From contig NZ_CP046913.1 in assembly GCF_009789675.1 (NCBI RefSeq), positions 1,550,001 to 1,614,000 of the forward strand: a stretch of DNA of 64,000 nucleotides, in the 5' to 3' direction. The stretch comes from Paraburkholderia acidisoli (GTDB taxonomy: Bacteria; Pseudomonadota; Gammaproteobacteria; Burkholderiales; Burkholderiaceae). Below the pieces are notes generated by a model that saw nothing but the letters and a program-made list of their open reading frames with translations, had not been told where the DNA came from and searched no databases. Positions 45,327-53,787 of the stretch are shown one piece after another (position 1 is the first letter of the stretch; each line of letters starts with the position of its first letter). Position numbers and translations under genes: made by a program.

Positions 45327-46493
45327 CTATCTTGACGGCCACTTCCAGGCGGGGCTGTCGATCGCATCGGGGTCGGCGAAACCGGTCGCGCCCAGCCGCC
45401 GTTCGAGCACGATCGACTGACTCGACGCCTCGCGCTCCAGCGCCGCGACCAGCCGCGCCGCGTGCGAAACCACCACCACCTGCGATTGCGCCGAAGCCCG
45501 CGCGATCAGCCGCGCCAGCGACGGCAGCAGGTCCGGATGCAGGCTGGTCTCGGGTTCGTCGAGCACCATCAGACCGGGCGGCCGCGGGCTCAACAGCGCC
45601 GCCGCGAGCAGCAGATAACGCAATGTGCCGTCCGACAACTCCGCGCCGCGCAACGGCCGCAGCAGCCCCTCCTGGCGCAGGGCCACTTCGAAGCGCCCTT
45701 CGTGATTGACGATTTCGACGCGCGCGCCCGGAAAGGCGTCGCCGATCGCATGATCGAGCGCCTCGGCGTCGCCGATCTCGCGGATCGTCTGCAACGCGGC
45801 GGCGAGATTCGCGCCGTCGTCGGCGAGCACGGGCGAATGCGTGCCGATCTGCACCTGGCGCGCGCTCGCGTGCTGGTCGGTGCGGAAATGATCGTAAAAA
45901 CGCCACGAGCGGATCTGCTCGCGCACCGCGATCATCTCGGGCGCGCCGCGCGGGTCGGCATACTCGGTCATCATGCTGTCGAAGCTGGCCACGGGCTGCG
46001 CGAGCGTATTCCACTCGCCTTCCGGGTCGCGCACCCGGATCGCCGGTCCCTGGCGGTCCACCAGCAGCGCTGAAGGTCTCAGCACAGGGCCGCTCCAGAT
46101 GCACTCGCGCTTGATGACGGGATCGAGCGTGAACTGCGAGGTGGTCGAAGGCGGCGGCAAGCCCAGATCGATGGCATAACCGAACGTGTCGCCCGCGAAG
46201 CCGAGACGCAGGCTCACCGCGTCCTTGCGCACCGTGCCCTGCACGGGCTGCTCGCCCGCGAGCACGGCGCGCGAAAAGCGTTCCGGACCGGCCCAGAGCG
46301 TCGATGGCAGGCCGCCCTCGCGCGCCAGCGACGGAATCACGCCGCCGCGCGCGGTGAGCGCGAGCAGGCGCAATGCGCGATAGAGATTCGATTTGCCGCT
46401 GCCGTTCGGCCCCGTGACGACGTTCAGCGCGCCGAGCGGCACGATGAGTTCGCGCAGCGAGCGGTAGTTGGCAATGGCGAGCGTGGTTAGCAT
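45327..46493 (-). CDS. AAA family ATPase (RecF/OLD-like, no nuclease domain)
   Basis: 388 residues. Walker A GPNGSGKSN (about 28-36) and an ABC/SMC-type Walker B LMVLDEPETSLHPDLLP (about 305) with the preceding SDGTLRYL signature-like segment place it with RecF/OLD-type ATPases of the AAA_21 kind. No TOPRIM or nuclease domain and no partner gene. Similar lone ATPases are common and uncharacterised; some family members belong to phage defence. Sits 130 bases downstream of otsA. Confidence 0.85.
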   Translation of the reverse strand: MLTTLAIANYRSLRELIVPLGALNVVTGPNGSGKSNLYRALRLLALTARGGVIPSLAREGGLPSTLWAGPERFSRAVLAGEQPVQGTVRKDAVSLRLGFAGDTFGYAIDLGLPPPSTTSQFTLDPVIKRECIWSGPVLRPSALLVDRQGPAIRVRDPEGEWNTLAQPVASFDSMMTEYADPRGAPEMIAVREQIRSWRFYDHFRTDQHASARQVQIGTHSPVLADDGANLAAALQTIREIGDAEALDHAIGDAFPGARVEIVNHEGRFEVALRQEGLLRPLRGAELSDGTLRYLLLAAALLSPRPPGLMVLDEPETSLHPDLLPSLARLIARASAQSQVVVVSHAARLVAALEREASSQSIVLERRLGATGFADPDAIDSPAWKWPSR

Positions 46494-46568
46494 GCGAGGG
46501 CGTCGTGAGCGCGCGTCATGGCGCGGAACGCTCGATCATACGCAACTCGCGGCCGCCGATGGGCGCCA

Positions 46569-46613
46569 CGATGCGCCGGGCCAGCATGTCGCCGGTAATT
46601 CACCGGCGCATCG
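46569..46613 (-). repeat. Mutually exclusive hairpins after otsA
   Basis: CGATGCGCCGG (46569-46579) pairs with CCGGCGCATCG (46603-46613), while an inner CGCCGGT (46590-46596) pairs with ACCGGCG (46602-46608). The two share bases, so only one can form. Located 11 bases past the otsA stop; no T-run. Confidence 0.5.
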
Positions 46614-46623
46614 GTTGGACACG

Positions 46624-48030
46624 TCAGGTCGGCTGCGGCACCGAGGCGAGATCGCTCAGGAAGGTGTCGCGCCACACGCCCAGATCGTTGCGCCGCAGCG
46701 CTTCCATGTTCGTGTGATAGCGCGCCTTGCGTTCGTCGAGCGGCATGCCGAGAGCCGTTTGCAGCGCCTCGGCCATGCCCGCCGAATCGTGCGGATTCAC
46801 GAACAGCGCGCCCGACAACTCGGCCGCCGCGCCCGCGAAAATCGACAGCACGAGCACGCCCGGATCGTTCGGATTCTGCGCGGCCACGTATTCCTTTGCG
46901 ACGAGATTCATGCCGTCGTGCAGCGGCGTGACGAAGCCGATCTGCGATTCGCGAAACAGCGACATCAGCTTCCAGCGGTCGTATTGCTGGCTCAGATAGC
47001 GGATGGGCGTGTAGTCGAGGCCCGAAAAACGGCCGTTGATGCGCCCCGCCTCCCGCTCCAGTTCCTCGCGGATCGCCTTGTAGCTCGCCACGTCCGAGCG
47101 CGTGGGCGGCGCGATCTGCACGAGCGTGACGTTGCCGCGCCAATCGGGCGCCTGCTCGAGCAGTTGTTCGAAGGCGTGGAAGCGTTCGACGAGCCCCTTC
47201 GAGTAATCGAGCCGGTCCACGCTCATGATGAGCTTGCGGCCTTCCAGGCTTTGCTTGAGGTCGAGCACATGCTGGCGGCTTTCGTAGCGCGCGGCCTGCT
47301 CGGCGATCTCGTCGGGGAACACGCCGATGCGGTACACGCCCGTGCGCAGCTTGCGCCCGTAGGCCTCGATCTCGCCGTGCTCCTTGTTCTCGCCGCTCTC
47401 CACGACCTTGCCGTGGGCCTCGCGCGCGATGTAGTCGTGAAACGCCTGCTGGTCGTTGCGCGTCTGGAAACCGAGCAGGTCGTAGCAGCACAGCGAGCGC
47501 ACGAGTTCCTCGTGCGGCGGAATGGTCTGCAACACCTGCGGCGACGGAAACGGAATGTGCAGGAAGAAGCCAATGCGGTTCTTCACGCCCTCGGAGCGCA
47601 GCGCCTCGGCGAACGGAATCAGGTGATAGTCGTGAATCCAGATGTTGTCGTCGGGCTCGATGAGTTTCTTGAGCTTGTGCGCGAGCCACGCGTTCACGCG
47701 CCGGTAACCGGCGTACTCGTCGCGCTCGTAGCGCGCGAGGTCGTTGCGATAGTGAAAGACGGGCCACAGCGTGGCGTTGGAAAAACCGCGGTAGTACTGG
47801 TCGTAGTCCTTGCGCGTGAGGCCGACCGTCGCGAACGTAACCGGGTCTTCCTCGACGAGTTGCGGCCCGGCATTCGCCACCGTTTCGCTCACCACGTCAC
47901 CGCTCCAGCCGAACCACACGCCGCCCGCGTCCTTCAGTGCGCCAAACACGCCAACCGCCAGACCGCCCGCCGAACCCTTGGTTTCGGTCGGCGTGGCCAC
48001 GCGATTCGAGACGACTATCAATCTGCCCAT
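46624..48030 (-). CDS. otsA: Trehalose-6-phosphate synthase
   Basis: 468 residues (E. coli 474). GT20 family: the N-terminal glycine loop VSNRV...GSAGGLAVGVFGAL, WFGWSGD, IWIHDYHLIP and the C-terminal region EYVAAQNPNDPGVLVLSIFAGAAAEL all match. It joins UDP-glucose and glucose-6-phosphate to trehalose-6-phosphate in osmotic stress. No otsB phosphatase lies in the window, so that step must be encoded elsewhere. The mscS gene lies immediately upstream on the same strand. Confidence 0.97.
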   Translation of the reverse strand: MGRLIVVSNRVATPTETKGSAGGLAVGVFGALKDAGGVWFGWSGDVVSETVANAGPQLVEEDPVTFATVGLTRKDYDQYYRGFSNATLWPVFHYRNDLARYERDEYAGYRRVNAWLAHKLKKLIEPDDNIWIHDYHLIPFAEALRSEGVKNRIGFFLHIPFPSPQVLQTIPPHEELVRSLCCYDLLGFQTRNDQQAFHDYIAREAHGKVVESGENKEHGEIEAYGRKLRTGVYRIGVFPDEIAEQAARYESRQHVLDLKQSLEGRKLIMSVDRLDYSKGLVERFHAFEQLLEQAPDWRGNVTLVQIAPPTRSDVASYKAIREELEREAGRINGRFSGLDYTPIRYLSQQYDRWKLMSLFRESQIGFVTPLHDGMNLVAKEYVAAQNPNDPGVLVLSIFAGAAAELSGALFVNPHDSAGMAEALQTALGMPLDERKARYHTNMEALRRNDLGVWRDTFLSDLASVPQPT

Positions 48031-48175
48031 CTTGCTCTACCTCCGCTTGTTATATCCGGCTGCCGGTCGTGCCTGCGTTCGCCCCGGACCTCGCGCAACC
48101 GCTCTCGATATTGGCTTCGTTTCCCGGCTACCGGCGTCGATCGCCTTCTTCGGTCGCCTTCGCCTGTCACTGTCG

Positions 48176-49498
48176 TCAACCGCCCTCGCGGCGCCCTTCG
48201 GCGACGGCTTCGCACGCTTCGCGGTCGTCGTCAGCCTGCGCGGCGTGATCGCTCGCATCGCGCCGCGCCGTACTTCCCGCCGCGCTTCCCGGCGTGCTGG
48301 CCGGCACCGCTCTCAACGCGCCGCGACCGCCATGCGCGACCGGATCGGCCTCGGTATGCGCGGCCGTACTGGACGCCGCCTGCCGCGCCGGACGCCGCAC
48401 GAATGCCGGCACCTCGCCCGCGCTGCTTTCGAGTTCGGCCGCGAGTTCCGCACGCGCCCTCGGCAGGAACTGCGGATAGTGCTCGTTGACGAAATCGAGC
48501 AACCCTTCGCGCACGCGGCAACGCAGGTCCCAGTTGAGCCCCGAGTCGCCGGAACTCACGAGCACGCGCAACTGCATCGCGCGCTCGCTCGTGTCGGTGA
48601 CCTGTAAAACCTGCACGCGCTTGTCCCACTCGGGCGCGTGTTCCACGATGCGCGCCAGTTCCTCGCGCAGCGGCGCGAGCGGCATGCGGAAATCGAGCCA
48701 CAGAAACACCGAACCGATGATCTGCGCGCTGCTGCGCGTCCAGTTCGTGAACGGATTCTCGATAAACCATTGAAGCGGCACGATTAAGCGCCGCTGGTCC
48801 CAGATCCGCACGGAAACGTACGTGCCCGTGATTTCCTCGATACGGCCCCACTCGCCTTGGATCACCACGACGTCGTCGAGACGGATCGGCTGCGAAATCG
48901 CAATCTGCAAACCGGCAATCAGATTACCAAGCACGGGGCGTGCCGCGATACCGGCCACCAGACCGGCCACGCCCGCCGAAGCCAGCAGGCTCGCGCCGAT
49001 CTGCCGCACGTTCGGGAAGGTCATGAGCGCCGCGCCCACCCCGGCGATGATGATGAGCACCATCACCGTTCGCGCCAGCACGCGCGCCTGCGTGTGGATG
49101 CGGCGCGCCTGCAGGTTGTCGGCGATATCGAGCGGATGCGCGGCCACGATGGCCTCGCCGATAGCCGCCGCGCAGCGCACCGAAAGCCACGTGATGGCGC
49201 CGATCAGCGCGAACGCGCACAGTTCGCGCAGACCGCCGATAAAGCGCAGCGTGTCGGGCGCCTGCCACCAGACGGATTCGACCGCGAGCACGGCCAGGAC
49301 GGCGAGCGCGGGTTTCTGCACGTAGCGCACGAACACGCTCACGCGCGGATACGGCCGGGCGATGCGCCGCGCGACGCGGCCGCCGAGCCAATGAACGGCC
49401 ACGGCGACAACGAGCGCGCAGGCGCTCACGAGCAAGGTACCGAGCCAGTTTTCCAATGGCCCGTCGGCGAGGCGGGAAAAGTCGTCGAAAGTCGGCAT
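48176..49498 (-). CDS. MscS family mechanosensitive channel
   Basis: 440 residues from ATG 49498 (MPTFDDFSRLADGPLENWLG); the frame runs upstream as Arg/Pro-rich sequence without support. About five membrane segments precede the MscS pore helix GVAGLVAGIAARPVLGNLIAGLQIAISQPIRLDDVV and the beta domain. The C-terminal 70 residues are low-complexity and charged. It opens under membrane tension in osmotic downshock. Next to otsA, this gives solute synthesis and solute release side by side. Confidence 0.9.
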   Translation of the reverse strand: MPTFDDFSRLADGPLENWLGTLLVSACALVVAVAVHWLGGRVARRIARPYPRVSVFVRYVQKPALAVLAVLAVESVWWQAPDTLRFIGGLRELCAFALIGAITWLSVRCAAAIGEAIVAAHPLDIADNLQARRIHTQARVLARTVMVLIIIAGVGAALMTFPNVRQIGASLLASAGVAGLVAGIAARPVLGNLIAGLQIAISQPIRLDDVVVIQGEWGRIEEITGTYVSVRIWDQRRLIVPLQWFIENPFTNWTRSSAQIIGSVFLWLDFRMPLAPLREELARIVEHAPEWDKRVQVLQVTDTSERAMQLRVLVSSGDSGLNWDLRCRVREGLLDFVNEHYPQFLPRARAELAAELESSAGEVPAFVRRPARQAASSTAAHTEADPVAHGGRGALRAVPASTPGSAAGSTARRDASDHAAQADDDREACEAVAEGRREGG

Positions 49499-49812
49499 CT
49501 GCGGCCAGGTCCTCCGGAGCGTTGCGGCAACACGGGGAAGCGGCACGGGCGCGAGTCCCGCGGACGAAGGCGGCGCCTGGTGCGAGGCGGCGCGCCTCGC
49601 GGTGCTGGAGCGCCTGGGGTGACGCGGCGGGAGCCGTCCCCACACAGGCAGGCGGGTCGGCGGCCGCGTCGCACGACGGTGCGCGCGGGGCGCATCGCGT
49701 GGTGGGCGGGCGGACGAAGTCCGCCGCGCGCGTTACGTCAGGGGCAGGCGAATCGGCTTGAGCCGATCGAGCCGATCGAGCCGATCGACCGGCTCAAGCC
49801 GCGCAGTGCGGC
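49499..49812. other. Intergenic region upstream of mscS
   Basis: About 310 bases between the mscS start and the stop of the Rap1a-like gene. It carries GGAGG 12 bases before the mscS start and, near its far end, the repeat structure at 49755-49800. Otherwise nothing seen. Confidence 0.45.
49755..49800. repeat. Inverted repeat enclosing three 9-bp tandem repeats
   Basis: GGCTTGAGCCG (49755-49765) pairs with CGGCTCAAGCC (49790-49800). GAGCCGATC occurs three times in tandem at 49760-49786. It lies 13-58 bases past the stop of the Rap1a-like gene, where a terminator would be; no T-run. Confidence 0.7.
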
Positions 49813-50169
49813 TCAACTGCCGGTCTTGCAGGGGAACGCCTTGCCGAGCCCGAGCGAGATGGCCGTGCTCGCGTTGTAGCCGGCCACGTTCGGGTTGTCG
49901 GCGATGTACTTGCGCACCGCGTCGGTGAGTTGCGCCGAGCGCGCATCGGCCGGCAGGCAGAAGTACTGGCCGACGCGCGGGCCGGTCGTGCCGCCGATCG
50001 CGTCGATGGTGTTGAAGATGCCGTCGGCGGCGCCTTCGATATAGGCCGCGCACGCGCTGCGCGACGCGACGTCGGTTTTCGTGCAGAGCCGGTTGAGGTC
50101 GCTCGCCGTGAAGGCGAAGGCCGAAAGCGGCAGCGCCATGGCGCCCGCACAGATCAGAACCCGCAGCAT
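49813..50169 (-). CDS. Rap1a/Tai family immunity-like protein
   Basis: 118 residues from ATG 50169 behind AAGGAGAACC. Signal peptide (LRVLICAGAMALPLSAFA) then a small helical domain with four Cys: LNRLCTKTDVASRSACAAYIEGAADGIF, YFCLPADARSAQLTDAVRKYI and KAFPCKTG. This is the Rap1a/Tai4 pattern of periplasmic proteins that protect against type VI secretion amidases. No effector or secretion gene is near, so here it may be an orphan defence gene or have another role. The ankyrin gene lies 67 bases upstream on the same strand. Confidence 0.8.
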   Translation of the reverse strand: MLRVLICAGAMALPLSAFAFTASDLNRLCTKTDVASRSACAAYIEGAADGIFNTIDAIGGTTGPRVGQYFCLPADARSAQLTDAVRKYIADNPNVAGYNASTAISLGLGKAFPCKTGS

Positions 50170-50236
50170 GGTTCTCCTTGTCTTGTTGTAGAAGGCGGCC
50201 GCGTGGTCCGGTCTTGCATGCGGCCGCCAATCCCCA

Positions 50237-50965
50237 TTATTTTGCACTGTTTTGCGGCGGCGCCATATTGGCCGTGGGCAAACCCGCCTGCGTGAAGCGC
50301 GCCGTGAGATCCTTGATCGCGTCCGGCGCCTTGTACTGGCGCGCGAAATCGAGCGCCGTCATGCCGATCTGGTTCTTCGCGCCGAGCGTGGCGCCGTGCT
50401 GGAGCAGAAAGTCGATCGTCGTGAGATGGTCGCCGCGTGCGGCCATCATCAGCGGCGTGGTGCCGTTCGGCGACGGCGCGTTGACGTCGGCCGAATACCC
50501 GACCAGCAGCTTGGCGACGTCGTCGTTGCCGTTCGCGGCCGCGTAGTGCAGCGGCGTCCAGCCCTTCTTGTTGACTTCGGCGCCCTTCGTGATGAGCAGC
50601 TTCACGAAGTCGACGTCGCCGTTGAGCGAGGCCAGCATGAGCGCATTTTCGCCCGCGCGGTCTTCGGCGCTAATGGTGGTTTTCGGATTGTCGAGCAGCA
50701 CGGCGCCGACCTTGTCCGACTTTTCGCGCGCGGCGAGCACGAGCAGCGGCATGCCCTGGTCGTCGGTGGCGTTCGGGTCCATGCCGTTGGCCAGCGCCTT
50801 TTCGACGCCCTTGTCGTCGTCGAATTTCACGCTTTTGACGAGCGAATCGATCGGCGCGGCGTGCGCGACGCCCGCGCCCACCACGGTGGCAGCCACGCCG
50901 AGCAGGAGCGCGGCGGCGGTACGGCGAGCGGAGCGAGCGGTGGAAACCAGCATTTTAGAGTTCAT
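50237..50965 (-). CDS. Periplasmic ankyrin-repeat protein
   Basis: 242 residues. A twin-Arg-containing but Sec-like signal (RSARRTAAALLLGVAATVVGAGVAHA) is followed by about five ankyrin repeats (GENALMLASLNGDVDFVKLLITKGAEV, GWTPLHYAAANGNDDVAKLLV, GTTPLMMAARGDHLTTIDFLLQHGA). Ankyrin repeats bind protein partners, so this is a periplasmic binding protein of unknown partner. Probably co-transcribed with the Rap1a-like gene. Confidence 0.9.
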   Translation of the reverse strand: MNSKMLVSTARSARRTAAALLLGVAATVVGAGVAHAAPIDSLVKSVKFDDDKGVEKALANGMDPNATDDQGMPLLVLAAREKSDKVGAVLLDNPKTTISAEDRAGENALMLASLNGDVDFVKLLITKGAEVNKKGWTPLHYAAANGNDDVAKLLVGYSADVNAPSPNGTTPLMMAARGDHLTTIDFLLQHGATLGAKNQIGMTALDFARQYKAPDAIKDLTARFTQAGLPTANMAPPQNSAK

Positions 50966-51031
50966 GTCAAGCCTTAACGTTATCTGTTATCTCGTTGATA
51001 TCAAACACCTTTGACAGCATGCGAGTCGAGA

Positions 51032-51817
51032 TCAGGCCGTGGCCGGAATCTTGAAGAGCCGGAAAAAATTCTGCGAAGTCGCAGCGCCGAGTTCGGCGTC
51101 CGGCAGCCCACGCTGCTGTGCAATGAATCTTCCGACATGGCTCACGTACGCAGGTTCATTGGGTTTGCCTCGAAATGGCACCGGAGCGAGGTAAGGCGAG
51201 TCGGTTTCGATCAGCAAACGCTCGATGGGCACGCGGCGCGCGACGTCCTGCACCTCGGTCGCACTCTTGAATGTCACGATACCCGACAGCGAAATGTAAA
51301 AATTCTGTGCGAGCGCGCGTTCGGCGATCGGCCACGCTTCGGTGAAACAGTGCATCACGCCGCCCGGCTCACCCGCGCGCTCCTCTTCCATGATGCGCAG
51401 CGTGTCGTCGGCGGAGGCGCGCGTGTGGATGATGAGCGGCTTGCCGGTGGCGTGCGCCGCGCGAATATGCGTGCGAAAGCGCTCGCGCTGCCACTCCATG
51501 TCGGCGATGGTGCGCTCGCCGAGCCGGTAGTAATCGAGCCCTGTTTCGCCGATCGCCACCACTTTCGGATGCGCGGCCAGTTCGATCAGTTCGGCCACGC
51601 TGGGCTCGCGCACGTCTTCATGGTCGGGATGCACGCCCACGGACGCGTAGACGTTCTCGTGACGGCTCGCGATATCGAGCACGGCCGGCAGCGTTTCCAG
51701 GTCGACGGAAACGCACAGCGCGTGCGTGACGGCCTGCTCGCGCATGTTTTCGAGCACCTGCGGCAGCCGGTCGGCGAGGCCCTCGAAGTTGATGTGGCAA
51801 TGCGAATCGACAAACAT
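51032..51817 (-). CDS. TatD family metal-dependent hydrolase
   Basis: 261 residues, TIM barrel. Metal ligands: DSHCHI at the start, the Glu of GETGLDYY, LIIHTR, MHCFTE and the Asp of ETDSPYLAP. TatD-like enzymes are DNases or D-aminoacyl-tRNA deacylase-like hydrolases. It follows holB as in the conserved holB-tatD block, but 261 bases apart. Confidence 0.93.
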   Translation of the reverse strand: MFVDSHCHINFEGLADRLPQVLENMREQAVTHALCVSVDLETLPAVLDIASRHENVYASVGVHPDHEDVREPSVAELIELAAHPKVVAIGETGLDYYRLGERTIADMEWQRERFRTHIRAAHATGKPLIIHTRASADDTLRIMEEERAGEPGGVMHCFTEAWPIAERALAQNFYISLSGIVTFKSATEVQDVARRVPIERLLIETDSPYLAPVPFRGKPNEPAYVSHVGRFIAQQRGLPDAELGAATSQNFFRLFKIPATA

Positions 51818-52033
51818 GGGCGGTCCTGCGATGAATAAAGGGGAACGTTAACAGTCGCGCCTGACGCGCAGGCCAAGGCGCTGGCCGCGCATGAGGAGCC
51901 GGACGCCACGGCGCCCGAGCCATCCGGTCACGCCCGGGCGGGTTCGTCACGGCCTCGGAGCTTAACCCACGTCATCAGGATGAAGCCGCGAGCGCGCACG
52001 CGGTGCGCTACCGGCCGAAAGCCCGCTCAGGCG

Positions 52034-52084
52034 AAACGCTCAGGGAAACCGCTGATGCAAACCGCTGATGCAAACCGCTCAGGC
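52034..52084 (-). repeat. 13-bp tandem repeat overlapping the holB stop
   Basis: AAACCGCTGATGC at 52046-52058 and 52059-52071, AAACCGCTCAGGC at 52072-52084 and a 12-base variant at 52034-52045. The holB stop (52079-52081) lies inside the last copy. Confidence 0.8.
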
Positions 52085-53125
52085 GAACAATTCACGATAG
52101 CCGAGAAACAGTTCCTCGAACACGAGGCGCGCATTCAGCGGATGGTTTTCCACGGCGCGCTGGCGCGTGACGGTCTTCATGTAGCGCGCCAGCGCCGCGG
52201 CATCGACGCTGTTCGCGCAGCGGGCCAGCGCCGCGGCGGCCTGCGGAAAATAGCGCGGCCGCCCCGCCGTACGCTGCGAAAGCAGGTCGTAGGCCCAGCG
52301 TTGCAGCCAGCCGAGCACGAGCGGCACGGGCAGCTTCTGCAAGGTCTCGCCGCACGCGAACGCGTCGCAGGCCGGGCCGGACGCGAGTTGAGCGAGCGTC
52401 CAGTCGCGCAGCGTGCGGTTCTCGTCGTGCGCGAGCGCCAGTGCCGCGAGCGGCGCGCCGCCCGCTTCGGCTAGCAATGCGGCGGCGTCGGCCACGCCTT
52501 GCTGCGCGAGCCATGCCGCGGCGGCATCCGGCGCGGGCGTGCCCATCGGCCATTGGCGGCAGCGGCTGACGATGGTGGGCAGCAAACGGTCGATGCGCGC
52601 CGAGACCAGCAGGAACACCACGCTCGCAGGCGGCTCCTCCAGCGTTTTCAGCAGCGCGTTGGCGGCGGCCACGTTGAGCGCCTCGACCGGATACAGCACG
52701 ACCACGCGCAAGCCGCCGCGATGCGAGCCCACATTGGCGAAGTCGAGCAGCGCGCGCACCTGTTCGATGCGGATTTCCTTGCTCGGCGCGCGGCCCTTCT
52801 TGCCTTCCTCGCCCTCGCCTTTATCGGCTTTGGCGGCTTTGGCGTCGTCGTCTCCGCCGGCCGGGCCGATCTCGCCCGCGAGCGCCTCGGGCACCACGAT
52901 GCGGTAATCGGGATGATTGCCCTGCGCGAACCAGTTGCAGGCCGCGCAGGCGCCGCACGGCTCGCCGTTCGCCTGCGGCGACTCGCACAGCAGCCCCTTG
53001 GCGAGATGCTGCGCGAACTGGAGCTTGCCGATGCCCGCCTGGCCGTGCAGCAGCAGCGCGTGCGGCCAGTGGCTGCGCAGTTGCTGGAGCCGTTGCCAGT
53101 CGTCGGTTTGCCAGGGATAGATCAT
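52079..53125 (-). CDS. holB: DNA polymerase III subunit delta prime
   Basis: 348 residues from ATG 53125 (MIYPWQTDDWQRL); a TTG four codons upstream is less likely. Clamp-loader AAA fold: P-loop-like LHGQAGIGKLQFA, zinc knuckle Cys in CGACAACNWF plus an upstream Cys, ALLKTLEEPP and SRCRQW. A charged Lys/Glu insert (about 93-115) is species-specific. Part of the gamma complex that loads the sliding clamp. tmk ends 41 bases upstream. Confidence 0.95.
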   Translation of the reverse strand: MIYPWQTDDWQRLQQLRSHWPHALLLHGQAGIGKLQFAQHLAKGLLCESPQANGEPCGACAACNWFAQGNHPDYRIVVPEALAGEIGPAGGDDDAKAAKADKGEGEEGKKGRAPSKEIRIEQVRALLDFANVGSHRGGLRVVVLYPVEALNVAAANALLKTLEEPPASVVFLLVSARIDRLLPTIVSRCRQWPMGTPAPDAAAAWLAQQGVADAAALLAEAGGAPLAALALAHDENRTLRDWTLAQLASGPACDAFACGETLQKLPVPLVLGWLQRWAYDLLSQRTAGRPRYFPQAAAALARCANSVDAAALARYMKTVTRQRAVENHPLNARLVFEELFLGYRELFA

Positions 53126-53166
53126 CTTGTGAATCAATCGATTAGACGAGGTTCTTGAAGCGATGC

Positions 53167-53787
53167 TTAAAGTTCGGCGACCACGTGTTCGAGGCGCTGA
53201 CGAATGGCGTCGATACCTTGCGACGAATCGACGATCGCAAACCGGTACGGCGCTTCCTCAGCGCGGCGCAGGTATTCGGCGCGCGTGCGCGTGAAAAACG
53301 CGTCGGTTTCGCTCTCGAAGCGGTCGGGTTCGCGCGCCGCGCCGCGTCGCTCGCTCGCGGTGTCGGGCGGCAGATCGAACAGCACCGTGAGGTCGGGCTG
53401 AAAGCCGCCCTGCACCCAGCGCTCCAGCGTTTCGAGCTTGTCGCGCGGCAGCCCGCGGCCGCCGCCCTGATACGCGAAGGTCGCGTCGGTGAAGCGGTCG
53501 GAGAGCACCCAGTCGCCGCGCGCGAGCGCCGGCTCGATCACCTGGGCGAGATGCTCGCGGCGCGCCGCGAACATCAGCAGCGCCTCGGTTTCGAGATCCA
53601 TCGACTGATGGAGCACGATGTCGCGCACGGCCTCGCCGAGCGGCGTGCCGCCCGGCTCGCGCGTCATGACGACGCGGCGGCCCGTGGGCGCGAGCTTGTG
53701 CGCGAGCTGGTCGCGAAACCAGGCGAGATGGGTGGTCTTGCCCGCGCCGTCGATGCCTTCGAACGTGATGAATCGGCCCCGCGCCAT
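53167..53787 (-). CDS. tmk: Thymidylate kinase
   Basis: 206 residues. P-loop [16 protein letters not shown] motif in [32 protein letters not shown], and the LID region with [11 protein letters not shown]. It phosphorylates dTMP to dTDP. Its ATG directly abuts the mltG stop, and holB follows: the usual mltG-tmk-holB order. Confidence 0.97.
   Translation of the reverse strand: MARGRFITFEGIDGAGKTTHLAWFRDQLAHKLAPTGRRVVMTREPGGTPLGEAVRDIVLHQSMDLETEALLMFAARREHLAQVIEPALARGDWVLSDRFTDATFAYQGGGRGLPRDKLETLERWVQGGFQPDLTVLFDLPPDTASERRGAAREPDRFESETDAFFTRTRAEYLRRAEEAPYRFAIVDSSQGIDAIRQRLEHVVAEL

Noticed and set aside
46468..48489. A 673-codon plus-strand frame opposite otsA and part of mscS
   Set aside because: Opposes genes with strong family motifs; composition is that of a shadow.
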